A DNA stretch of 64,000 bases, from positions 930,001-994,000 of the forward strand of contig NC_014923.1 in the NCBI RefSeq assembly GCF_000185905.1, given 5' to 3'. The position numbers and the translations under genes were made by a program. Source of the stretch: Mesorhizobium ciceri biovar biserrulae WSM1271 (lineage in GTDB: Bacteria > Pseudomonadota > Alphaproteobacteria > Rhizobiales > Rhizobiaceae). The notes beneath the pieces were generated by a model. It saw only the letters and a program-made list of their open reading frames with translations, did not search any database and was not told where the DNA came from. Below, one piece after another: positions 14,913 to 24,700 of this stretch (positions are counted from its first letter, which is position 1; every line of letters starts with the position of its first letter).

Positions 14913-16355
14913 ATGGCCGCCGTCACCGACAGTCTGCTGAAAACCTATGCCGAGTCCGACGCGCTGGACCTTGCGGCGCTGGTGAAGCGCGGCGACGTTA
15001 CCCCGGCGGAGCTGGTGGAAGCGGCGATCACGCTGGTCGAGCGGCTCAACCCGACGCTCAATGCGGTCATCCATCGCCTCTACGACATGGCGCGCGGCCA
15101 GGCGCAGACGGTCGACACATCAGCGCCCTTCGCCGGCGTGCCATTCCTGCTCAAGGAGCTGGCCTCGTCCTGGACCGGGGCGCCGAACACCAACTCCTCA
15201 TTCTACCTGAAAGATGTCGTCGCCGATTTCGACACCGAAGTCGTTCGCCGCATGAAGGCGGCCGGGCTGGTGCTGGTCGGCAAGTCGAACGCCCCAGAAA
15301 ATGGCTGGTCGATCACCACCGAGCCAAAGCTCTACGGCGCGACGAAGAACCCGTGGAAGGAAGGCATCACGCCCGGCGGCTCCAGCGGCGGAGCGGCCGC
15401 GGCGATTGCTTCGCGCATGGTGCCGATCGCCGAAGCCAGCGATGGCGCCGGCTCGATCCGCATCCCGGCCTCCTGCTGCGGCATCGTCGGCCTGAAGCCG
15501 TCGCGCGGCCGCGTCAGCCTCGCGCCGTTCGGCGACTATTGGTATGGGGGCGCCTATTTTCTTTGCTGCTCGCGCACGGTGCGTGACACGGCGGCCTATC
15601 TCGACGCGGTCGCCGGCGCGCTGCCGGGCGACCCCTACACGCCGCCGGTTCCTGATGGCAGCTGGCTCAGCCTGTCGGCGCGGGCGCCGAAGAAGCTGCG
15701 TATCGGCTTTTCCGTCACGCCGCCCAACGGCACCGCGATCGATCCGGAGGTGAAGGCGGCGGTGCTGGAGACCGTGGGGACGCTCGAGCGGCTCGGCCAC
15801 CATGTCGAGGAGCATGACATGCCGCTCGACGCCGATGCTGTGTGGAAGACCTACACCAACATGACCTGCGTGCAGACGGCGGCGACCTTCGACTACCTTG
15901 AAACGGTGATGGGGCGGTCGGTGACACCGGGCGATGTCGAGGCGGTGACCTTTGCGATCATCGAGCGCGGCCGTGCAACCAGCGGCACCAGGCACATCTC
16001 CGACGTCGAGCAGCTCAGGCAGGTCGGCCGCGACATCGTCGGCGACCTTGGCGCCTACGATCTCTTCATCACCCCGACGCTGACGCAGCTGCCGCGCCCG
16101 CTCGGCTATTACGACATGTCGGAAACCGATATCGACCGCTACAACGCCAAATGGGCGGACTCGGTGTTTGCCTTCCCCTTCAACATCTCCGGCCAGCCGG
16201 CGATCTCGCTGCCGCTCGGCTGGTCGAAAGACGGCGTCCCGATCGGCGTGCAGCTGGTCGGCCGCTACGGCGACGAGGCGACGGTGCTGGCCGCGTCGGC
16301 GCAGCTGGAGCAAGAGATGCCGTGGAGGGGGAGAAGGCCGGCGGTGAGTGGTTAG
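14913..16355 (+). CDS. Amidase (amidase-signature family)
   Basis: 480 residues. The catalytic Ser-cisSer-Lys triad is present: Lys81 (VPFLLKELAS), cis-Ser157 in GGSSGG, and nucleophile Ser181 in DGAGSIRIPASCCG. The family hydrolyses carboxamides to acid and ammonia. The C-terminal ISGQPAISLPLGW and IGVQLVGRYGDE are also typical. A good GGAGAG ribosome-binding site precedes ATG 14913. In this block it could remove an amide from the substrate taken up by the neighbouring ABC importer (inference). GatA is unlikely because no gatB or gatC is adjacent. Confidence 0.9.
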   Translation: MAAVTDSLLKTYAESDALDLAALVKRGDVTPAELVEAAITLVERLNPTLNAVIHRLYDMARGQAQTVDTSAPFAGVPFLLKELASSWTGAPNTNSSFYLKDVVADFDTEVVRRMKAAGLVLVGKSNAPENGWSITTEPKLYGATKNPWKEGITPGGSSGGAAAAIASRMVPIAEASDGAGSIRIPASCCGIVGLKPSRGRVSLAPFGDYWYGGAYFLCCSRTVRDTAAYLDAVAGALPGDPYTPPVPDGSWLSLSARAPKKLRIGFSVTPPNGTAIDPEVKAAVLETVGTLERLGHHVEEHDMPLDADAVWKTYTNMTCVQTAATFDYLETVMGRSVTPGDVEAVTFAIIERGRATSGTRHISDVEQLRQVGRDIVGDLGAYDLFITPTLTQLPRPLGYYDMSETDIDRYNAKWADSVFAFPFNISGQPAISLPLGWSKDGVPIGVQLVGRYGDEATVLAASAQLEQEMPWRGRRPAVSG

Positions 16356-16385
16356 GTGCTTGGCAGCCCACCGCCGAGTTCCGTG

Positions 16386-16543
16386 GCGCCCCCCTCTGTC
16401 CTGCCGGACATCTCCCCCTCAAGGGGGAGATTACGCGCTCAACAGCCTTCGCCAAATCATCTACACGGTAAGGTGGGCGAGACGGCGAAGCTGCCAATCT
16501 CCCCCCCCTTGAGGGGGAGATGCCCGGTAGGGCAAGGGGGGCG
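16386..16543. repeat. 158-bp MITE-like element with inverted terminal repeats
   Basis: The left end GCGCCCCCCTCTG plus CATCTCCCCCTCAAGGGGGAGA is the inverted counterpart of the right end TCTCCCCCCCTTGAGGGGGAGATGCCCGG ... AAGGGGGGCG (interrupted here). Each end is itself a hairpin. The same design recurs at 54760-54920, with half-elements elsewhere. It lies between the convergent amidase and M24 peptidase genes. Confidence 0.8.
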
Positions 16544-16574
16544 TAGAGCGCTGTCCCTGCAGTGACCCGCCTCG

Positions 16575-17813
16575 CTATCCAATCCTCTCCAGCCGTCGCG
16601 GCAGCCTGTTCATCGGCTTGGGCCCGTCCGGCGTGATCAGGAACTGGTCCTCGAGATTGAAGCTGGCGAGGCCGTCTATGTAGAGCGGGATCTCGAAGGC
16701 CAGCACCATGCCGGCTTCGATCACGACATCGCTGTCGGCGGCGATGAACGGCCATTGTTCGGAAAACACCGACTGGCCGACGCCATGGCCGAAATGGCCG
16801 CGGCGGTAGGTGCGCAGCCCTTGCCGCGCCAGGCTGTCGGTGGCGACGCGATGCACGTGGGCGAGCGTGGTTCCCGCAACAAGGGACGCCAGCCCGTCGT
16901 CAAAGGCCCGCTCGGCAATGGCGTGCAGTTCGGCCTGCTCGGCGGATGGCGGCCCGAAGGTGAAGTTGCGCGACATGTCGGAGGCGTAGCCGCCGACCGT
17001 GCAGACCATGTCGCACTTCAGCGGATCGCCAGGCATCGCTTTCGCATCGGCATCTTTGGCCCGAGCGCCCAGCGTCACATATTCGGCAGTTTGGACCGGA
17101 TGAGACAGGCCGGACGCGGCCGTGGCGACACCTTGCCGGTAGAGGGCAATGAGATCGGCCTGGCGCATGCCGGCCATCGCATCGACCTGCAGCCGCTCCA
17201 GCCCGGCTTCCGACAGGATGATGCCTTGCTGCAGCAGGTCGATCTCGCGCGGCGACTTGATGGCCCGCAACCTGTCGAGCACGGCCGAGCCGTCGACCAT
17301 CGTGCAGGCCGGCAGCAGCGCCTGCATGACCGAGAAATCGGCGGCGGGAACAAAATCGAGGTCGACGCCGACCCTTGCGCGCCCGAGCCCGAACCCGGTC
17401 AGGATCTGCTTCAGCTCGTCGACGGCACGGGCGAGTTCGAATGTCGCGGGCCGAGAAAAACCAGGCGCCCGGCCGGCAAGGCCGGCCTCGATGCGTTGCG
17501 GCAACCCTTGCCCTGACGTCGAGGCGTCCAGCGTGGCGGCTTCGATCCAGATCGGGTGGCTGCGGATAACAGCGTCCGGCAGAACCCGCTGCAATTGTCC
17601 CGCATTGAAGTCCGCCACCACGACGCCGATCGGCAGGTCTCGGCCAGCCGGGATGACGACAAAGCCGGCGCCGGAGCGCCGGAACAGTCCCGCCGGGCCG
17701 ATCGAGGCTCCGGTCGCATAGTGGAAGGCCTCGGGCGCGCACAGCACCAGCGCCTCGATGCCGGCGCGGTCCATCAGTTGCGCCGCGCGCTGGCGGTCGA
17801 CAAAGCCTGTCAT
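16575..17813 (-). CDS. M24-family metallopeptidase (Xaa-Pro aminopeptidase/creatinase-like)
   Basis: 412 residues from ATG 17813, with GGAG 7 bases upstream; the frame stays open upstream but without family similarity. The N-terminal creatinase-like domain covers about 1-160. The pita-bread catalytic domain carries the metal ligands: Asp in GDPLKCDMVC and ASDMSRNF, His in GHFGHGVGQ, Glu in AFEIPLY and Glu in NLEDQFLIT. It could cleave Xaa-Pro peptides or, as in creatinase, a C-N bond of a small metabolite. It is convergent with the amidase, and the catabolic neighbourhood slightly favours a small-molecule role. Confidence 0.86.
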   Translation of the reverse strand: MTGFVDRQRAAQLMDRAGIEALVLCAPEAFHYATGASIGPAGLFRRSGAGFVVIPAGRDLPIGVVVADFNAGQLQRVLPDAVIRSHPIWIEAATLDASTSGQGLPQRIEAGLAGRAPGFSRPATFELARAVDELKQILTGFGLGRARVGVDLDFVPAADFSVMQALLPACTMVDGSAVLDRLRAIKSPREIDLLQQGIILSEAGLERLQVDAMAGMRQADLIALYRQGVATAASGLSHPVQTAEYVTLGARAKDADAKAMPGDPLKCDMVCTVGGYASDMSRNFTFGPPSAEQAELHAIAERAFDDGLASLVAGTTLAHVHRVATDSLARQGLRTYRRGHFGHGVGQSVFSEQWPFIAADSDVVIEAGMVLAFEIPLYIDGLASFNLEDQFLITPDGPKPMNRLPRRLERIG

Positions 17814-17881
17814 GGATTTCTCCACTGTCCGAAGCGGCAACGGAGCATTCTGGGTGCGTACAATCAAGCCGCTGACAACAG

Positions 17882-18472
17882 CTACTTGATCGATTCCAGC
17901 TTGGCGACGGCGGCGGTGAAGCCAGCCAGCGACACCGGGATGGTGACCGGCTTGCGGGTGACCGATTCCATGCCGATGTTCAGATTGGTCCCCGACTTCA
18001 TGGCCTTGATGAGATCCGCCGACAGCGGCGTGGCGGCATAGGCGCCGTTCTGGTCGCTGGTCTGGATGGCAATCGTCGTCTTCTGGCCCTGATCGATCTG
18101 GAAGGAGGCGCCGGACGGCAGGAACAGGCCGTGCGGCAGGGCAAGCAGCATGGCGAGGCTGCCATTGCCGTTGTCGCGGCGCACGGTCACGGTCAGCACG
18201 CGCTGCCCAGTCTTGGCCTCGGTCAGGTTCTGCGAAAGCTGGCACTGAAGCTCGGTGGTCGCCGAACCGCTGGAGCAGTTCACCGCCCACGGATTGGCAT
18301 CGGCCGGTTTTGCATTGCTTTCAGCCGGCTTTGGCTGGGCCGGCTTGGCATCTTCGGCGAGGGCTGGGCCGGTGGCCAGAGCAAGCCACAGGGCGGCCAG
18401 TCCCGCGGCCATGCCGAGTAAATTAGATCTAGCTAAAGTAAATGTCATGTTGTTTTGCCGGATGCCTTGCAT
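17882..18472 (-). CDS. IalB (invasion-associated locus B)-family exported protein
   Basis: 196 residues. An N-terminal signal peptide ends near GPALA-ED. A Pro/Ala/Lys-rich linker follows, then the IalB domain beginning NPWAVNCSSGSATTELQCQLSQ and including ALPHGLFLPSGASFQIDQG. The paired cysteines near the domain start are present, but the later G-C motif common in the family is replaced (NGAYAATPL). IalB proteins are periplasmic or outer-membrane proteins first linked to Bartonella invasion; many rhizobia have several. It is divergent from the giant surface protein gene across 233 bp. ATG 18448 is an alternative start. Confidence 0.82.
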   Translation of the reverse strand: MQGIRQNNMTFTLARSNLLGMAAGLAALWLALATGPALAEDAKPAQPKPAESNAKPADANPWAVNCSSGSATTELQCQLSQNLTEAKTGQRVLTVTVRRDNGNGSLAMLLALPHGLFLPSGASFQIDQGQKTTIAIQTSDQNGAYAATPLSADLIKAMKSGTNLNIGMESVTRKPVTIPVSLAGFTAAVAKLESIK

Positions 18473-18682
18473 GTTTCCTCGCCGCGCCCGGTATTCTCCC
18501 GAGCATGGCTTGATACAACACCCGCGACTGTTCCGAAAGCCGAGCAGGAGGCAAGCAAGCCGGCGAAATTACTGTGGCTTTTCGGATACAACGAACAATA
18601 TTGCAGGAGGCCCTCAGAAATCGAAGCGCCGGAGACTCGCTATACAATAGAATTCGAGTAAGATTTTACACGGGGTGCGTGC

Positions 18683-18697
18683 AGTCCCCGAAGGACT
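18683..18697 (+). promoter_or_regulatory. Small hairpin covering the ribosome-binding site of the giant gene
   Basis: AGTCC (18683-18687) pairs with GGACT (18693-18697) around a CCGAA loop, and the AAGGA ribosome-binding site (18691-18695) falls inside it, upstream of ATG 18706. It could reduce initiation. A TATACAAT at 18641-18648 upstream is a possible -10 element. The pairing is short, so this is tentative. Confidence 0.3.
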
Positions 18698-18705
18698 CGC
18701 CAGGG

Positions 18706-21700
18706 ATGGGAACTACCGAGACGCCTCGGCAAGTTGGTGAGATGGTGGCGCGTGGGGAGGATTTCCGCGTGCACGCCGGCTATCGCCGTTCGCGAATCGC
18801 CAGGCATCTCTGGAAGACGACGGCACTGACGACGCTGGCGCTCGGCCTTTCAGGCATGGCCGCCTATGGCGATCCCAACGGGCTATGGCAGCCGCAGATC
18901 CGCGCCATCATCGGCGCCGACAACAATGGCGGCAACGGCGCGCTCGAAGGTTTCATCCCGCTCAAGCAGACGGCCGAATCCGTGCTGTTCCTGGATGTCC
19001 GGGCCAAGCACGATTTCAAGGATGGTTCCGGCCAGGATGTCGGCCTCGGCATTCGCCGCATCGTCAACCCGGACCTGATGATCGGCGGCTACGCCTATCT
19101 CAATCTCGAGAACTACAACTCCACCCAGTTCACCGCGGCCACGCTGGGCGCCGAAGCGATCACGCCTCATTTCGATGCGCATGTGAACGTCTATCTGCCG
19201 ATCAAGGGTGATTCGACGGATCACTCGACCAGTTCGACCCTGTCGATGGTCAGCAACCAGCTGATCGAGCAGATCTCGGTCCTCGACCACCGCGATTACG
19301 CGGCATGGGGCATCGAGGGCGAGATCGGCGCGCAGGTGCCGGTCAACCTGCCCGACAAGCATTCGCTGCGGCTCGACATTGGCGGCTATCATTTCGAGGA
19401 TCCGCATGGCGACGACGGCAGCGTCACGGGCGCCAAGGCCGGCTTCGAGTATACGATCGGCGATGTTTTCGGCAGCAACACGGAACTGGTCTTCGCCGGC
19501 GAGGTCCGCAACGACAATCGCGACGACACCCAGTTCGCCGGCAGTGTGCGGCTGAACATCCCGTTCAATCCCGGCAGCGGCTCGGACCACGCCGCCAATG
19601 GGGCCGACAGCGGGCCGGAGCCGGTCTATCCGGTCAGCGAAGGCCTGCGCAAGCGCGTCAACGAGCGCGTGCGTGGCGATATCGGCGTCCGCGTCCAGTC
19701 GCAGACGCTGACCGGCGGCACGACGACGCGTGTCGCCATCAACGCCGCCACCAATGCCGCCTTCGGCAAGTTCTACTACGCCGATGGCGGCCTCGCCGGC
19801 GCCGGCACGCTGGCCGACCCGACGACGCTCGACGACGCCGTGACCAAGTCGGGTGCGAACGGTTTTGTCGTGGCACTCGGCGGCAACGGCAATCTGACGA
19901 CTGGCGGGGTGACGCTTGCCAATGGACAGACCGTCATCGGCGGCGGCGAAAGCGTCACCGCAAGGCTTTTCGGCGGCGGCACCAGCACCTTCAACCTGGG
20001 CGGCAGCGACGGCACGATCCAGGGCACCAACGTCGCCAACCCCGTCTTTACGCTCGGCAACGGCAACACGCTCAGCGGCATCACCATCACCGGCGGCGGC
20101 GACGGCATCTTCGGCAACAACATCACCGGCGCGACGCTGACCAATGTGACGGTCACCGGTGCGGGCGGCAACGGCGCCGACTTCACGGGCAGTTCGACCG
20201 GCATCACCGGCTCCAACTTCACCGCCACCGGCAACGGCCTCGACGGCCTGCACATCGACGGCGACGGCACCTACAATTTCACCGGCACGACGCTGCTGCA
20301 GGGCAATCTCGACGACGGTCTCGATATCACCGGCAAGGGCACCTACACCTTCGCCACCGTCAATGCGCAGGACAATACCGACCGCGGCATCACCGTGCAG
20401 GGCACGTCGACCGGAGGCACGTTCACCACCACCGGCGGCACCGTGTCAGGCAATGGCGGCACCGCCGTCTTCATCGATCCGATCACTGCCCATGTGGTGC
20501 TGGACTCGATCAGCCAGAGCGGCGGCACGTCGGGTGTCGTGCTGGAGAATGTCGCGGGCAGCTTCACCGTCAACGGTGCGACGACGATCTCCAACACGAC
20601 CGGACCGGCGATCGCCATTTCGGATTCGCCGGCGACGATCCGCTTCGGCGACATCAGCATCACCAACCCCGGCGCCGACGGCATCTCGTTTGCCGGCGTC
20701 AATGCGGCGGTGGTCGCCGGCAACATCGTCATCTCCGGACTGGGTGTCGGCACCGGCCTCGACTTCTCCGGATCCAAGACCAATTTCACCGCGCAGTCGC
20801 TCAGCATCACCGGCACCGGTGCTGCCGGCTCGATCGGCATCGATCTGACGTCGCCGAGCGTTGGCGGCGCGGTGATCATCATCACCGATGGCGGCGTCAT
20901 CACCAATGTCGGTACCGGCGTGCGGCTGGGCATTGCCGGCACGCCGGGCGCCACGGCCAACGCCGAATTTACCTTCGGCGGCAATTCCAGCTCCATCTCC
21001 GGCATCACCGCCTCGCTCGATGCGCGCGGGCTCAATGAGGGCAGCGGCCACTACGCTTTCGGCACGACCGCGTTTACCGGCCCGCAACTTTACGATCTGC
21101 GCAATTACATCTTCGTTGCGGCCGGGGCTTCGGGCGGCGGCACGTCGATCACCGACCTCGCCTCGATCGAATATGCCGACAGCATTACCGCCAGCGACGC
21201 CATCATTGTCCTGGTCAACCGCGGGACAATCGACGACGCCACCGGCTTCTCGCTGAGCGACGGACAGGAACTGGCCTCGTTCGGCAACGACCGCGCGTTC
21301 TCGCTCGGCGGGGTGCCGTTGAATGTCACCGGCACCAACATCCATCATGACGAATCCATATCGGATTCAGCGGGTGCGGCGACGCTGACCAGTTCCGGCG
21401 GCGGTAATGTCGTGACGCTGGGCAACGGCAACACGCTGCTCGATTTCAACATTTCCGGGGGTTCCGGCTCGGCGATCTACGGCCTGGGCATCAACGGCCT
21501 GACCGTCCAGGGCGTGACGGCCAGCAATGTCGGGTCCGGCCTCTACCTCAATGGTGTGACCGGCACGGTCTCGGTCGACGACCTGACCGTCCAGACCGCA
21601 TCTCAAACCGGCATCGTGCTTGTCGATTCGAGCGCGACCGTCGATTTCACCGGCAACACCAAGATTACCAGTGCCGCCAGCGTCGGGCTGTTCGCCAACA

Positions 21701-24700
21701 ATTTCGACGGCATCGCCACCTTCGACGATCTCGACATCAGTGGCGGCGGCAGGGGCGTGGCCATCTGGAGCGGCTCGAGCGGCACGCTGACTTTCGCGGC
21801 CGCGAGTTCCATCACCAACACGGACGATGTAGCCTTCAACATCAACGGTGCGGTGCCCAACGTCACCTACAACGGCACGATCGACCAGGCCAATGCGGCC
21901 AACGCGGTCAGGATCATCGGCCAGACCGGCGGCACCGCCACCTTCGGCGGCAAGATCACCGCCAGCACGGGCTCGGCCAACGCGATCGACCTGTCCGCCA
22001 ACACCGGCGGCACGGTGAAATTCAACGGCGGGCTGGACCTGACCACGACGACCGGTACTGGCTTCGATGCCACCGGGGGCGGCACGATCACAGTCGCGGC
22101 CGCGGGCACGGAGCAGATCACCACCGGCACCGGCCGGGCGATCAATCTCGACGGCATCACCATCGGCACCGGCGGCATGGCGTTCGACAGCATCACGACA
22201 GGCGTTGCGACGGCCACGGCGCTCAACTTCAATGCCGTCTCGGGCGGCCAGTTCCTGGGTGGCAATGTCACTGTCGGCGGCACCGCTGCCGGCATCAACG
22301 GCCTTGCAATCAACGCTTCGTCATCGACCTTCACCATCACCAATCTGGTGACGACCAATGTCGCGGGCACCGATGTCAGCCTGACCAACAATACGGGCTC
22401 GATCACGATCCTCGGCGGCACCATCACCAATTCGGGCGCTGGCGACGGTGTCGTCGTTTCCGGCGGTGGCGCGATAGTCGGCGTAGCGGCCAACGTCTCC
22501 AGCTCGGCAACCGCGCCAGGCGCGGCGGTCAAGGTCGACGGCACCACCGGCGGCTCGGTGACCTTCAGCGGCACCATCACCTCCACCGGCACCGGCAATC
22601 TTTTCGCGATCGGCTCGACGCTGCCCCCGGTCGGCGGCGCGATCAGCTTCACTGGCCCGACCTTGTCGGCGACGGGTGGCGGCGGGGCGCTTGTCAGCAG
22701 CCTCGGCGGCACCGCGACGTTGAACGTGACCGCGCCGCTGTCGATCACCAATGCCACGGGCACCGGCCTGTCCGTCACCAATGTCGCCAGCACGGCATCC
22801 GCGAGCTTTGGCGAGGTCACCGTGACGACGCCTGGCGGCACCGGCATCTTCATTGCCGACAATGGCACGGTCACCTTCGGCACAACCCAGGTTACGCTGG
22901 GAGCGGCAAGCACCGCCGGCATCGAGTTCCTCGACATCAACGAACATATCAGCTTCGGCACGACCACGATCGACGAGGTTGGCGCCAACCAGACCGGCAT
23001 CGACTTCAGCGGTTCCTCGAGCGGTTCCTCGACAAGGGCCGATTTCGGCCTGACCACGATCACCGGCACCGGCAGCCTGACCTCGCGCGGCATCGACCTG
23101 TCGTCGACGACCGGCAACAAGACCATCACCTTCCTGCGCGGCTCCAGCATTTCCAATGTCGGCGTCGGCGTCGAATTGTCGTCGAGCGGCGCCACCGCGA
23201 CCTCGGCCAACGCCAACTTCACCTTCGGCGACGGCACGTCCGCCGATGGGCTGCAGTCCTCCATCAGCGCCGCCGCCGGCGGCTACACCGTCAACACGAT
23301 CGGGCTCGATCCGACGCTCGGCAATTATGATTTCGACGACGTCAACTTCACCGGCGCCGCCCATCTGGCCAGCGCGGTCGGTGGGACCATCATGATTTCC
23401 CAGGGCGGTGGCATCGTCCACGCCAACACGGACGGGCTCAGCGCCGACGTGACCACCTACACGGTCGCCGAGGCCGATGCCATGACCGGCACGCTGAACT
23501 TCGCCTTTGTCGGCACCGTCGATCTCAGCGGCACCCCGTTCACGCTCGATTCCGGCCAGTCGATCATCGGCTTCGGCAACGGCGCCTCCATCCTCACCTC
23601 CGGTACCGTCCAGCCGGTCAATGTCCAGGGCAATCTCGGCGCCACCGGCGGCAACGTCACCGGCGATGAGGGCGTGGTCAAGAGCACGGGCAGCGATACC
23701 CTGCATCTGCTCGGCAACAACCAGGTGCGCGACACCGCTTTCGACTTCAGCGGCGGCAGCGGCTCGGTCTTCCTCGTCGACGGGAGCGCGGCTGGCTTCG
23801 TCAATACCGGCGGCATCTTCATCGAAGGCGTCACGGTCAGCAATGTCGCCGTGGGCCAGACAGCGTTCAAGGTCGTCGGCCTCGACACCAATTTGTCGAT
23901 CGCAGACAACAACGTCAACGTTGCCGGCACGCTGCTCGACGCCAATGGCGGCAGCGGCGACATCACGGTCACGCGTGGCAGCTTGCCCAACAGCGGTCCG
24001 GCGGGCACGCTGACCGGCGGCGGCATCAACCTGCAGAACCTGACCGGCACGGTGACCATTGGCGACGGCACGCTGACCAACACCGGCGCGAACACGGCTT
24101 TCAATGTCGGCTCGACGACTGCCGGGAGCGGCGGCAGCGCGATCATCTCCTATGCCGGCACCATCAACAGCAACGGCACCGGCGCGGCTGTTTCGATCCA
24201 GAGCATGACTGGCGGCTCGGTGACGCTGTCGGGCAACCTGACTGATACCAACGCGGCCGCTGGCGGCAATATCGTCATTGCCGGCAACGACTCGGCCGCG
24301 ATCACCTTCTCGGGCACCAGCAAGGTGATCAGCTCGGGCGCGACGGACGCCGTCAGCCTGGGTCTCGTTGGCAATTTCCCCGCAGGCACACCGGCCCCCA
24401 ACACCAATTCCGCGATCAATTTCACCAATGGCGGTCTCGACATAACGACGACGACCGGCACCGGCTTCATCGCCTTCGGAGATTTTACCACCGGCGCCGT
24501 TACGGTCACCGGCACGGGCAACGAGATCAATTCCGGCGCCGACGGTCTTATCTTGTTCGGCGCCAATGTCGGCGCCGGCGGCGTTGCCTTCGACAGCGTC
24601 TCGGCCGTGTCCACGAGTGCCGGCGCTGGTGTGCTGCTTGGAGGTATCAATCTCGGCGGCGACGTCAACATTGGCGGCCTGAGGGATACCGGCTACATCG

